Origin: Anaerobacillus arseniciselenatis
GTDB taxonomy: Bacteria; Bacillota; Bacilli; Bacillales; Anaerobacillaceae
Length of the DNA stretch: 64,000 bases
Reading direction: 5' to 3'
Assembly (NCBI RefSeq): GCF_001865995.1
Contig: NZ_MLQQ01000001.1
Location: forward strand, 434,001-498,000
Both the position numbers and the translations under genes were made by a program. Positions 53,453-62,210 of the stretch are shown here, one piece after another; positions within the stretch are counted from its first letter, which is position 1, and every line of letters begins with the position of its first letter. A model generated the notes under the pieces. That model had not been told where the DNA came from, ran no database searches, and saw only the letters and a program-made list of their open reading frames with translations.

Positions 53453-54931
53453 TTATAAAATAATTGCGATGAGCCCACCTGAACCTTCGTTAATAATTCT
53501 TTCTAACGTTTCTTTTAACTTATAGCGAGCATTTTCAGGCATTAATGATAACTTCGCTTGTATCCCTTCTCTAACAATCGAATTTAATGAACGTCCAAAA
53601 ATGTCGGAGTTCCAAATAGAGAGTGGGTTTTCTTCAAAGTCTTGCATCAAGTAGCGAACAAGCTCTTCACTTTGCTTTTCTGTACCGATAATTGGTGCAA
53701 ATTCAGATTCCACATCCACTTTAATCATATGAATGGATGGAGCAACAGCCTTCAGTCTAACACCAAAGCGTGACCCTTGACGAATAATTTCAGGTTCATC
53801 TAAACTCATATCATTAACGGTCGGTGCTGCAATACCATAACCTGTTTGCTTAACCATCTTTAATGCATCGGCGACTTGATCATATTCTGATTTAGCATGC
53901 GCAAAATCTTGCATCAGTTGCAGAAGGTGATCCTTGCCTCTAATTTCTACACCAACTACTTCTTTTAAAATTTGATCATATAAATCATCCGGAGCATACA
54001 GGTCAATTTCAGCTACCCCTTGCCCCATCTCAATCCCCGCTAAACCAGCATGATCGATAAATTCATATTCACCAAATTGCCCTACTACTCGATCTACATC
54101 CCTTAGACGCTTAATATCTTTTACAGTTTCCTGCACTGCATCTTCATAACTTTTTCGTAACCAATGATCTTCTCTTAGAACCATTACCCAACTCGGTAAA
54201 TTTACATTTACTTCATGAACTGGGAACTCAAAGAGTACTTCTCTTAATACACTGTTAATGTCTTGTTCATTCATACCTTCTACACTCATCGGCAACACTG
54301 GTACGTCATGTTTTTCACTAAGCTCTTGTCTTAATGCGTCTGTTTCTGGATGGTGTGGACGTACAGTATTTACGATAACAATAAACGGCTTTCCTACTTC
54401 TTTTAATTCACTAATTACTCTTTCTTCTGACTCAATATAGCTAGAACGCGGAATTTCCCCAATCGTCCCATCCGTAGTAATGACTACACCTAATGTAGAA
54501 TGTTCTTGAATTACTTTTCTAGTACCGATTTCAGCTGCTTCTTGAAAAGGAATAGGTTCTTCATACCAAGGCGTATTAATCATTCTTGGGCCATTTTCAT
54601 CTTCGTAACCTTTAGCCCCTGGAACTGTATAACCAACACAATCAACAAGTCTAACATTTACGTCAAGCCCTTCATCAACATGAAGTTGTACAGCCTGGTT
54701 AGGTACGAACTTTGGTTCTGTTGTCATAATTTGTTTTCCAGCCGCACTTTGTGGTAATTCGTCTTGAGCTCGCGCTTTTTCTGACTCATTCTCAATGTTT
54801 GGAATGACCACAAGTTCCATAAACTTTTTAATAAAAGTCGACTTTCCTGTTCTAACGGAGCCCACCACTCCTAAATAAATATCGCCACCCGTTCTTTCAG
54901 CGATATCTTTGAAGATATCAACTTTTTCCAC
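53453..54931 (-). CDS. spoIVA: Stage IV sporulation protein A (spore coat basement ATPase)
   Basis: 492 aa. TRAFAC-related ATPase that polymerises around the forespore. Walker A GSVRTGKSTFIKKF (about 24-37), DCVGYTVPGA (about 92-101), TTDGTIGEIPR and VNTVRPHHP region, a middle domain and a C-terminal localisation tail ending GGLIAIIL. Isolated transcription unit; a 7-bp inverted repeat lies just before its ribosome-binding site. Expected mother-cell sigma-E control; no clear promoter located. Confidence 0.98.
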   Translation of the reverse strand: MEKVDIFKDIAERTGGDIYLGVVGSVRTGKSTFIKKFMELVVIPNIENESEKARAQDELPQSAAGKQIMTTEPKFVPNQAVQLHVDEGLDVNVRLVDCVGYTVPGAKGYEDENGPRMINTPWYEEPIPFQEAAEIGTRKVIQEHSTLGVVITTDGTIGEIPRSSYIESEERVISELKEVGKPFIVIVNTVRPHHPETDALRQELSEKHDVPVLPMSVEGMNEQDINSVLREVLFEFPVHEVNVNLPSWVMVLREDHWLRKSYEDAVQETVKDIKRLRDVDRVVGQFGEYEFIDHAGLAGIEMGQGVAEIDLYAPDDLYDQILKEVVGVEIRGKDHLLQLMQDFAHAKSEYDQVADALKMVKQTGYGIAAPTVNDMSLDEPEIIRQGSRFGVRLKAVAPSIHMIKVDVESEFAPIIGTEKQSEELVRYLMQDFEENPLSIWNSDIFGRSLNSIVREGIQAKLSLMPENARYKLKETLERIINEGSGGLIAIIL

Positions 54932-54967
54932 GTGATCCCCTCCCGATCATTTGTTTAAAATATTTCA

Positions 54968-55016
54968 TCCACGACATAATTCTTGAATTATTAATCTATA
55001 AAGCTTTTATCGTGGA
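54968..55016 (-). promoter_or_regulatory. Inverted repeat in the spoIVA upstream region
   Basis: TCCACGA and TCGTGGA arms with an inner ATAATTC/GAATTAT hairpin, 23 bases before the spoIVA ribosome-binding site. Could be an operator or leader hairpin. Confidence 0.45.
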
Positions 55017-55319
55017 AGCTTACGTTATTCTCATTGGTACAACCTCGGACAATATATATTTATGATGTTGTCCAACAAATATGACACTAGTTTAAAAAAA
55101 GTTCATGTCATCAAGATAAAATTTAAAATAAAATCTTTAACTAGTCATCATCTACTTATACATTTTCCTCCAGTCGGTACAATGTTCGAATTATCTTTCA
55201 TTAGTGGCTTTATGTAGATGGTTGTTAAAAATTCACAAATTTTTAACGCACAAAAAAAAGCCCCCTTCCTTTTTGTATATATATGTGGATTGAGGCTTTA
55301 TATAACTATTTTATTAAAT

Positions 55320-55447
55320 TTATTTGAGTAAATTTCATAATTACCTAAATCGAGCCATATCAAACTATATGTAGTTGCGAACGAATTAACGCAGCTACAT
55401 ATAGTTACCTAAAAGTGATAATATTGAATTATGAAATTCATTATGTC
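55320..55447. repeat. Family 3 palindromic element, second subtype
   Basis: Ends GAGTAAATTTCATAATTA and TTGAATTATGAAATTCA; inner AACTATATGTAGTTGCG/CGCAGCTACATATAGTT. Same subtype as 27721-27835. The rest of 54932-55540 holds a GTTAAAAATT/AATTTTTAAC hairpin at 55223-55246 and no gene that I can support. Confidence 0.8.
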
Positions 55448-55540
55448 AATGAATTTCATAATGTTGAATTAGCACTGGTACATCTACTTAAGTAAATCAT
55501 TCTGCAACTAGAGCTAACTTATGGTTATATGAGATTCAAT

Positions 55541-56245
55541 CTATTCATTTGCAAAAACAACTTTTCCATCTTCTAACGTATACGGAACTGAATTTTGCGG
55601 AACGAAAAAGAAATATTCAACTAATATCGAGCGAATATCGTCACCAGGTTGTAATTGATGCTCAAATTTATTTAAAGCATAATTGAGATCTAAAGTATAG
55701 TCCACAATGACGGTTCCATTTCCGTCCATTAATAAAGGAAGGCGATGATCAGGATGAAATGGGCTATTGACGGTCGGTGCTTCTTCTAGATTTAGCTTTT
55801 CATGGTCTAATAAAAACACATTAGTCGAAACAACCTCTTCTACAGGTGCGAAACGATTTTTACGACGATATTCATTAACAGTTCTTTGGAACTCTTGAAT
55901 TCTTCGCGTAATCGTTAAATCAATCAATTTCACTTTAGGGTCTTCTTCTACATTAACTAAAACGTATTGATACACCCCGCCGTTTTCAAATGAATTACCT
56001 GGCGCGTTCTGAATATATCTTGGGACTAGTTTATGAAATTCAATTAAATATTGTTGAAATGGATTCGTTTCTTTTTCAGAATATCGAACTGGCAATACTT
56101 GATTTTCTAAACGATACTGAACAACTGCCTGTTCAACTAAATTAATTTGTTCCTCAAATGGAACTTGATTTTCGACTCTTTTTTCATCAGGATATAAACA
56201 ACCCGTTAATATAAGTATCATAGAAAGCAGGAGAATTTTTTTCAT
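55541..56245 (-). CDS. yphF: Lipoprotein YphF
   Basis: 234 aa. Lipobox signal MILILTGCLYP with the lipidated Cys at about 16. The mature part is hydrophilic with a pilin-like middle (VEQAVVQYRLENQVLPVRYS) and no catalytic motif. Position between spoIVA and yphE matches B. subtilis yphF. Function unknown. ATG after AGAGGTTTGATTATA. Confidence 0.83.
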   Translation of the reverse strand: MKKILLLSMILILTGCLYPDEKRVENQVPFEEQINLVEQAVVQYRLENQVLPVRYSEKETNPFQQYLIEFHKLVPRYIQNAPGNSFENGGVYQYVLVNVEEDPKVKLIDLTITRRIQEFQRTVNEYRRKNRFAPVEEVVSTNVFLLDHEKLNLEEAPTVNSPFHPDHRLPLLMDGNGTVIVDYTLDLNYALNKFEHQLQPGDDIRSILVEYFFFVPQNSVPYTLEDGKVVFANE

Positions 56246-56458
56246 TATAATCAAACCTCTTTTAATAACGCTGTTTTCGTATTAATTGTTGCTTTTCAAA
56301 TTAACCATAATTCCAAGTAATTTCAAGGGTTGGCATCTTTTCGTTTTCTGTAAAAACCATAATCCCATGAAAATAAGTCATTTACCAACCAAATTTATAG
56401 TAAAACCAACAATCTTTACGAAAAGAACCTTTAATAATAACAATATTTTCCTTTCATT

Positions 56459-56656
56459 TTAAACTGCTGGGACATTAAATACAATTAATAAGATTAAAAA
56501 ACCTGCAAAAATCATACAAATAAATGCGAAAAAAAGAACGATTTTCTGCATAATTCCTTTTAGTTTTTCTCTAGCTACATAGGAACCAACAACTGCAAAA
56601 AACATTAAACCCATCGTAATAAAGGTTACGTACATTTTAATTAAACCTTCAGACAT
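56459..56656 (-). CDS. yphE: YphE, DUF2768 small membrane protein
   Basis: 65 aa, two membrane helices (about 5-25 and 38-60) joined by a basic loop VAREKLKG. Matches the DUF2768 family by size and position. GGAGGAGATCGCTA precedes. Function unknown. Confidence 0.82.
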   Translation of the reverse strand: MSEGLIKMYVTFITMGLMFFAVVGSYVAREKLKGIMQKIVLFFAFICMIFAGFLILLIVFNVPAV

Positions 56657-56679
56657 TAGCGATCTCCTCCATTTTACAT

Positions 56680-56910
56680 GATTACAAAATCTTCATGACG
56701 ATTTATCGTCACCAAAGCTATTGACCTCAAGCACACCATGGAATACAGCTTTGAGAATACTCCATCCAGCTTTGCGACGAATAACCGCAGGATCATTTTT
56801 ATCTAATATGGAAAAGGCGGCGGATTTCCTTCTCTTCGCTGTAAACCTCTATCGAGTTTTAGAGGCTCGTTCAGGAAAATCGCCCTCCTTTTTTCATAAC
56901 AAACCATTAC
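56680..56910. repeat. Family 2 palindromic element upstream of yphE
   Basis: CATGACGATTTATCGTCACC hairpin at about 56693-56714; main stem AAAAGGCGGCGGATTT / AAAATCGCCCTCCTTTT around CTTCGCTGTAAACCTCTA...TAGAGGCTCG (about 56810-56898). The intervening 56715-56800 is similar to 53055-53130, so the unit is longer than its core. Confidence 0.8.
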
Positions 56911-56978
56911 TTAATGCCGCATCATTATAGCACAGTATACACTGTTTTTAAATTAAAAAGTCTTTTAATCTACTAAAC

Positions 56979-57007
56979 AAAAAAATGGTTGCTCTAATGA
57001 GCAACCA
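56979..57007 (-). terminator. Terminator downstream of spoVIF
   Basis: TGGTTGCTC TAAT GAGCAACCA (56986-57007), seven Ts on the minus strand. The stretch 57008-57205 before it holds more paired arms but no gene. Confidence 0.9.
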
Positions 57008-57205
57008 AATGATTTAGAACGAATGCTAATCAACTAGCAACTTTAATACTTTAAATTTTTACTTTATAGAACTATAAAGAAAGGGGCTTTTCTTTATGAT
57101 TTCCGCTAAATACAATAGTCCTAAAAAGAGCCCTTGTTGATGTTCGTTCCGTTTCAGTATATGCATGTATAAAAGAAATCGTAGACAACACTCGCCTATA
57201 TAAGG

Positions 57206-57466
57206 CTATTTTTTCCCGAACATCTTAGCAAGAGTCCCAAAATCCATCGGCATATTGTTATTAACTATTGCCTTTACTAATTCATCTTCCTTTTCTTTAG
57301 AAACTGGTTTATTCGCAAGTTTCGCTACTTGTTGAATTAAATTCCTTACTGTTTGTTCGTCTTTAAAATTAGCACCACTTACTGAGTTAGCTAAATTAAA
57401 AATGTCCTCTTGCTTCACATTGGTTTTCTTTTCAAGGTTATCAAAAAAAGAATTGTTTTTATCCAC
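57206..57466 (-). CDS. spoVIF: Stage VI sporulation protein F
   Basis: 86 aa. C-terminal block KPVSKEKEDELVKAIVNNNM and PMDFGTLAKMFGKK matches the SpoVIF family of late spore-coat assembly proteins. GTG start at 57466, eight bases after GGGAGG; the longer frame is rejected. Placed between gpsA and yphE, unlike B. subtilis where spoVIF is elsewhere. Confidence 0.88.
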   Translation of the reverse strand: MDKNNSFFDNLEKKTNVKQEDIFNLANSVSGANFKDEQTVRNLIQQVAKLANKPVSKEKEDELVKAIVNNNMPMDFGTLAKMFGKK

Positions 57467-57555
57467 AGTGATGTCCTCCCTAAGAATAAGTTTCATCATA
57501 TCATATGCAATAAGGAAAACATTGTGAATAGAAAAGCGTTAAAGGACTAGAAAAC

Positions 57556-57626
57556 CTAAAAAATACTTCACCTGCGCTCACAGTAGTATAGATCTTACAC
57601 TGCAAGCAGAGGTAAAGTGTTTAAGC
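57556..57626 (-). terminator. Terminator of the der-plsY-gpsA group
   Basis: ACTTTACCTCTGC pairs with GCAGGTGAAGT with two mismatches and an inner CAGTGTA/TACTACTG stem, followed by ATTTTTT on the minus strand. Confidence 0.6.
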
Positions 57627-57666
57627 ATCTTTTCAGCCTGGCTAAAAATAGAAAAGCGTAAAAACG

Positions 57667-58683
57667 TTATAAACTTAAATCTTCCACTTCATTCGTTTTA
57701 ACACGCCCCATTAGCTCTTCAACTGCATCATTAGGATGTTTATCATTAAACAACACATCATATAAAACTGAAGTTATCGGCATTTCAACCTCTTCTAGCT
57801 TAGCCAATTGGAAGGCTGCTTTGGTCGTACGGACACCTTCTACTGCCATTCCCATATTTTCTAATACTTCATCTAAGGACATACCTTTTCCTAACATATT
57901 CCCCGCTCGCCAATTGCGACTATGAACACTAGTGCACGTGACAATTAAATCACCTAATCCTGAAAGACCGGCAAATGTGAGTGGATTAGCGCCTAACTTG
58001 ATTCCAAGTCGAGCGATCTCCGCCAACCCTCTTGTCATAAGAGCCGCCTTCGCATTATCTCCAAAACCTAAACCGTTCGTTAAACCAGCACATAATGCGA
58101 TGATATTTTTTAACGCTCCCCCAATTTCAACACCAATTAAATCGGGGTTCGTATATACACGAAAATGCTTATTCATAAATAAATCTTGCACATACTCCGC
58201 TTCTTCAATCTGCAAAGAAGAGCTAGTTACTGTCGTAGGCTGGCGAAGACTTACTTCTTCTGCATGACTTGGGCCCGATAAAACGACAACAGACTTTCTT
58301 AACTGTTGTGGAATTTCTTCTTCTATCAATTCCGAAACACGTTTTAAGCTATCAGGTTCAATTCCTTTACTCGCATGAATAAAGGTAACAGCTGTTTTTA
58401 AGCTAGGCTTCATTTCCTGAAGTACTTGTCTAATTGCTTTTGTTGGAACAACAATTAAAATCGCCTCAACACCATCTACCGTTTTTGCCAAGTCAGTATA
58501 TCCTACGATATTTTCTGGCAAATGAATTTCAGGTAAATATTTTTGGTTTGTCCGTTTCTCATTAATTTCATTAATTTGGTCTTCATCTCTTCCCCATAAC
58601 CGTACATGATGCTTATTATCAGATAAAACAATACTTAATGCACTTCCCCAACTACCTGCACCAATAACCGCTATATGAGCCAT
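57667..58683 (-). CDS. gpsA: Glycerol-3-phosphate dehydrogenase [NAD(P)+]
   Basis: 338 aa. Makes sn-glycerol-3-phosphate for phospholipids. Rossmann AVIGAGSWGSALSIVLSDN (4-22), HASKGIE, LSGPSHAEEV (about 138-147), and the catalytic Lys in EIGGALKNIIALCAGLTNGL. It works just before PlsY, whose gene is 14 bases upstream. ATG after ATGGAGGGAATAAAG. Confidence 0.98.
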   Translation of the reverse strand: MAHIAVIGAGSWGSALSIVLSDNKHHVRLWGRDEDQINEINEKRTNQKYLPEIHLPENIVGYTDLAKTVDGVEAILIVVPTKAIRQVLQEMKPSLKTAVTFIHASKGIEPDSLKRVSELIEEEIPQQLRKSVVVLSGPSHAEEVSLRQPTTVTSSSLQIEEAEYVQDLFMNKHFRVYTNPDLIGVEIGGALKNIIALCAGLTNGLGFGDNAKAALMTRGLAEIARLGIKLGANPLTFAGLSGLGDLIVTCTSVHSRNWRAGNMLGKGMSLDEVLENMGMAVEGVRTTKAAFQLAKLEEVEMPITSVLYDVLFNDKHPNDAVEELMGRVKTNEVEDLSL

Positions 58684-58697
58684 CTTTATTCCCTCCA

Positions 58698-59306
58698 TTA
58701 CTTTACTTTTTTACCGACTTTATTTTCAGTTCCACTTAGTAATCTAGAAATATTTGATCTATGTCTCCAAAATGATAAAGCTGTAACAATTAATAATAAA
58801 TACACATACTCTATCGGATAAATAAAGTAATCACGGAAAACAATCGTAAGCAACGTAGTTCCAATTAAAAAAAGCAGCGACCCAAGAGATACAAACCTAG
58901 TAATAACAATACTAACAATAGCAATAATCCCTGCATATAAAGCAGGAAGAAAGACGAGTGTTGCTAATACTCCTATAGTAGTAGCAACACCTTTTCCACC
59001 TTTAAACTTTAAAAATACCGGCCAATTATGCCCTACGATTGCCATGAGTCCGGCTAATGCGGGTGCTAAACCTTCTCCAGCTAAATATAAGCCGATAAGA
59101 ACCGCTATTATCCCTTTTAAGGCGTCACATAAAAGGACTAAAATAGCAGGCCCGGTCCCCAAAACACGGAGGGTATTTGTTGCCCCGGCGTTTCCACTAC
59201 CGTGTTGACGTATATCTACTTTTTTTACTTTTTTAGCGATAATATAACTGAAACTAATAGAGCCAAGTAGATATCCTACTACCGCAGAAAATATAATCAT
59301 CGTCAT
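58698..59306 (-). CDS. plsY: Acyl-phosphate:glycerol-3-phosphate acyltransferase PlsY
   Basis: 202 aa, about five membrane helices. Signature loops GSGNAGATNTLR (about 37-48), KFKGGKGVATTIG (about 100-112) and the third loop near FRHRSNI. First acylation of glycerol-3-phosphate. AGGGGAG precedes the ATG. Confidence 0.97.
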   Translation of the reverse strand: MTMIIFSAVVGYLLGSISFSYIIAKKVKKVDIRQHGSGNAGATNTLRVLGTGPAILVLLCDALKGIIAVLIGLYLAGEGLAPALAGLMAIVGHNWPVFLKFKGGKGVATTIGVLATLVFLPALYAGIIAIVSIVITRFVSLGSLLFLIGTTLLTIVFRDYFIYPIEYVYLLLIVTALSFWRHRSNISRLLSGTENKVGKKVK

Positions 59307-59362
59307 CTTTTTACTCCCCTAGTTTTTTATTACTAAAAGCACGTTTGGATGAATCAAAATAT

Positions 59363-60676
59363 TTAATCGTTCTTTTTTCTAGCTAGAATCCTTATAGGCG
59401 TTCCTTTAAATTCAAATGTCGCTCGAATACGATTTTCTAAAAAGCGTTCATAAGAAAAATGTAACAGCTCAGGTTCGTTTACAAACAGAACAAATGTAGG
59501 CGGCTTTACAGCTACCTGAGTAACATAATTTATTTTTAGACGTCTCCCTTTATCGGTTGGCGTAGGATTCATTGCGACAGCGTCCATAATTAAGTCGTTT
59601 AAGACATTTGTAGGCACTCGCAAGTTATGATTTTCTGCTACCTCACTTACCATTGGTAAAATTGTATGTAAGCGTTGTTTCGTTTTAGCAGATACAAAAA
59701 GAATTGGTGCATAATCTAAAAATAAAAAATGATCTTTTATTTTCTGATGAAACTCTTGTAACGTTTTATCGTCTTTCTCAAGCGCGTCCCACTTATTTAC
59801 AACAATAATAACAGCTCTGCCTGCTTCATGGGCGTAGCCAGCAATTTTTTTATCTTGTTCAATAATACCTTCTTCAGCATTTAAAACAACTAAAACAACA
59901 TCCGAACGTTCAATTGCCTTTAGTGCTCTTAATACACTATACTTTTCGGTACTTTCATACACTTTTCCTTTTTTTCTCATACCAGCTGTATCAATTAACA
60001 CATAGTCTTGATCATCTCTAGAAAACGGTGTATCTATTGCATCTCTTGTTGTTCCAGCGATATTACTTACAATAACGCGATCTTCACCTAAAATCGCATT
60101 TACAATCGACGACTTACCAACATTTGGTCGACCGATTAGCGAAACTCGAACCGTTTCTTCATCATACAATTGCTCATCCAGCTCTGGAAAATGCTTAATC
60201 ACTTCATCTAGTAAGTCACCTAAACCTAAGCCATGCGCACCTGAAATGGCAATCGGATCACCCATCCCTAATGAATAAAATTCATATAATTGTTCTTGCA
60301 TTTCAGGGTTGTCAACTTTATTGACGGCAAGTACAATTGGTTTTTTTGAACGAAATAACAGCTTTGCAACTTCTTCATCGGCACCGGTTATACCTTCTCT
60401 TCCATTAACGATAAAAACAATTACATCTGCTTCCTCAATAGCTAATTCAGCTTGTTGTCTCATTTGAACAAGAAGCGGTTCATCACTTAATTCAATGCCA
60501 CCTGTATCTATGAGGTTAAATTCCCGATTTAACCACTCTCCCGAACTATAAATACGATCTCGAGTAACACCAGGCATATCCTCTACAATCGATACTCTCT
60601 CCCCAACAATTCGATTAAAAATCGTTGATTTACCGACATTTGGCCGTCCTACAATTGCAACTACTGGTTTTGTCAT
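59363..60676 (-). CDS. der: GTPase Der (EngA), 50S assembly
   Basis: 437 aa with two G domains. First: [16 protein letters not shown] (10-25), DTGG, NKVD. Second: [16 protein letters not shown] (about 183-198), DTAG, NKWD. C-terminal KH-like domain. The start is the ATG giving [10 protein letters not shown], after GAAGGTAATTTT. A longer open frame adds about 41 unrelated residues that run through a family 4 repeat and is rejected. Confidence 0.98.
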   Translation of the reverse strand: MTKPVVAIVGRPNVGKSTIFNRIVGERVSIVEDMPGVTRDRIYSSGEWLNREFNLIDTGGIELSDEPLLVQMRQQAELAIEEADVIVFIVNGREGITGADEEVAKLLFRSKKPIVLAVNKVDNPEMQEQLYEFYSLGMGDPIAISGAHGLGLGDLLDEVIKHFPELDEQLYDEETVRVSLIGRPNVGKSSIVNAILGEDRVIVSNIAGTTRDAIDTPFSRDDQDYVLIDTAGMRKKGKVYESTEKYSVLRALKAIERSDVVLVVLNAEEGIIEQDKKIAGYAHEAGRAVIIVVNKWDALEKDDKTLQEFHQKIKDHFLFLDYAPILFVSAKTKQRLHTILPMVSEVAENHNLRVPTNVLNDLIMDAVAMNPTPTDKGRRLKINYVTQVAVKPPTFVLFVNEPELLHFSYERFLENRIRATFEFKGTPIRILARKKND

Positions 60677-60712
60677 AAAATTACCTTCCTTCAATCCAAT
60701 CTGTAACAAAGG

Positions 60713-60757
60713 AGCGTCCCATAAGTGTCTGACACTTTTGTTTTTGGGCACCCACAA
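60713..60757. repeat. Single-palindrome form of the family 4 element
   Basis: Contains one GTGTCTGACAC with left flank TCCCATAA and right flank TTTTGTTTTTGGGCA. The flanks match the outer ends of the 40558-40680 element, as if the interior between its two palindromes had been deleted. Located 40 bases upstream of der. Confidence 0.65.
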
Positions 60758-60822
60758 GTTTCCTCTAAATCTTAGCTTATCCATTTTACCAAAAAACACT
60801 ATAAATAGACAACATTATTAAG

Positions 60823-61030
60823 AAAAGCGCATGGCGCCTGCCTATCGGGGAAAACCGGTGGAAGACCTTCCTGTAGCGGTCAGGTTTTAGACCGCAAGGG
60901 AAGGTCTGAAGCGGTCGAGCCGATGGCGCCTGGAGCTAGACAAGAAAAGCACATGGCACCTGCTCCTGCGATTACTCGTCGCAAAACTCCACTGCGGCAT
61001 ATTCAGTGAAGCGTCTTGCAGCTAGACATC
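60823..61030. repeat. Family 1 repeat and fragment between yphA and der
   Basis: One unit (about 60823-60942) with CGGTGGAAGACC...GGTCTGAAG arms, ending GGAGCTAGAC, then a degenerate second piece AGAAAAGCACATGGCACCTG. No gene in 60677-61043. Confidence 0.85.
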
Positions 61031-61043
61031 CTTCCAAGTTTGT

Positions 61044-61646
61044 TTATTTTACTGTACCGGTAGACAATTTTTGCTTTACAAATAAATCGAGCCACTTTAC
61101 AAAGTTTTCGAATGAATACCATATGTAAGTAAAACCAACTGTTATTGCAATTATATCTAAACTTTCAAATTTTCCTATCCCAAAATCGGTAACTAAACTA
61201 TTTAAAAATAGTGTATAAATGATCTCTCCTTGAGTAACCGTTATTACAACTAGGGCAACTCTAAGCATCTGTTCTTTCACTAAAGTTAATGTCAATAATA
61301 ATAATATCAAAGATAACTTAAACGTTGGATGAAACATTACCCAGACAGGATCAAATATTTGAAAAAGTTTAAAAGTAACGTAAGAACTTGTTAAAATTAA
61401 ACTAACACATACATAATATATAATTTTAAGCCATTTCTTTTGTGAAACTATGAAATAACTTGCTAATAAATAAAATAAGATTGTAGCATTTACTGTTAAC
61501 GAAAATAGTGGGATTTCTTTATTTGATAATATAATTGAAAATAATAAAACTAGCGCAACGATTAATCTCGTTCTTGTTTTATCCATCATAAACGTCGTAT
61601 AAATCCAAGCAATCCATATGAACCAATAAAAATAAATTCCTTCCAT
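61044..61646 (-). CDS. yphA: YphA membrane protein
   Basis: 200 aa, about six hydrophobic segments across the length, starting MEGIYFYWFIWIAWIYTTFM and ending in a short charged tail (KWLDLFVKQKLS). B. subtilis yphA is at this place, between ypzI and der. Function unknown. The ATG follows GGAGGAGATAGTA. Confidence 0.8.
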   Translation of the reverse strand: MEGIYFYWFIWIAWIYTTFMMDKTRTRLIVALVLLFSIILSNKEIPLFSLTVNATILFYLLASYFIVSQKKWLKIIYYVCVSLILTSSYVTFKLFQIFDPVWVMFHPTFKLSLILLLLTLTLVKEQMLRVALVVITVTQGEIIYTLFLNSLVTDFGIGKFESLDIIAITVGFTYIWYSFENFVKWLDLFVKQKLSTGTVK

Positions 61647-61725
61647 TACTATCTCCTCCATTCTCATTATAGGTAGAAAATAGCATTAATAATCAAAGGA
61701 AAAACAAATTTCAGAAAACTTTATT

Positions 61726-61773
61726 AGTTTGTTTGTTGGTTTGTTGGTTTGTTGGTTTGTTGGTTTGTTGGTC
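61726..61773. repeat. (GTTTGTTG)n short tandem repeat
   Basis: About five near-perfect copies of the octamer GTTTGTTG. Reverse-complement CAAC/CAAA tracts occur next to other family 2 elements (25485-25525, 44925-44945, 45710-45745, 53305-53330). Confidence 0.85.
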
Positions 61774-61789
61774 CCCTTGACTTTTAAAT

Positions 61790-61950
61790 TCTTGATGGTG
61801 GCGATTAATCGTCATGTTTGTATGAAAAAAGGCGGGTGATTTCGTGAACGAGCCTCTGAAATTCTTTAGAAGGTCACAGCGAAGTGAAGGAAATCACCCG
61901 CCTTTTACATTCTAGATGGTGAAGATAATCGTCATGAAGGTTTTGTATGT
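61790..61950. repeat. Family 2 palindromic element, opposite orientation
   Basis: Stem AAAAAGGCGGGTGATTTCGT / GAAATCACCCGCCTTTT around GAGCCTCTGAAATTC...GAAGGTCACAGCGAAG, flanked on both sides by GGTG..GATTAATCGTCATG hairpins. Orientation is inverted relative to the other copies. Confidence 0.85.
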
Positions 61951-62011
61951 AATTGCAAATGAATACCTTCACCTTTTTAACAAAAGCTAAAGGAGAAAGG
62001 GGTGAAGGTAG

Positions 62012-62143
62012 ATGGGAAAGGACCGACAAGAAAAGAAGTTAAAAACATCAGGAAAAGTGCAATCTGACCGTGATCAAAGTTTAGGTTATGAAGGTGCTGC
62101 AAAGTTAGAGGGGCCTGAAGCGGCAAAAAAACGACAGCGGTAA
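62012..62143 (+). CDS. ypzI: YpzI family small protein
   Basis: 43 aa, plus strand, too short for a length-filtered gene search. Product begins MGKDRQEKKLKTSGKVQSDR and ends in KKRQR; highly charged. It matches B. subtilis ypzI in start, size and location between yphA and fni. AAAGGGGTGAAGGTAG lies upstream. Spore-associated expression is likely by analogy; function unknown. Confidence 0.85.
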   Translation: MGKDRQEKKLKTSGKVQSDRDQSLGYEGAAKLEGPEAAKKRQR

Positions 62144-62173
62144 TACGATAGCCAAGCCCAAATAAAACATTAT

Positions 62174-62208
62174 AAAAAAGAGGTAGACACTTCAGTCTCC
62201 TCTTTTTT
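62174..62208. terminator. Bidirectional terminator between ypzI and fni
   Basis: AAAAAAGAGG.AGAC / GTCT.CCTCTTTTTT with loop ACTTCA (stem 62174-62208); A-run and T-run on both sides serve the converging genes. Confidence 0.93.
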
Positions 62209-62210
62209 AA

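Noticed and set aside
55223..55247. GTTAAAAATT/AATTTTTAAC hairpin as a gene terminator
   Set aside because: No adjacent gene ends here on either strand and the T-run is on the wrong side for yphF or spoIVA.
56721..56930. 69-codon plus-strand open frame
   Set aside because: Translation of a family 2 repeat; the same residues appear in frames over other copies.
60677..60799. N-terminal extension of Der
   Set aside because: The extra residues run through a family 4 repeat and lack homology; a good ribosome-binding site supports the internal ATG at 60676.
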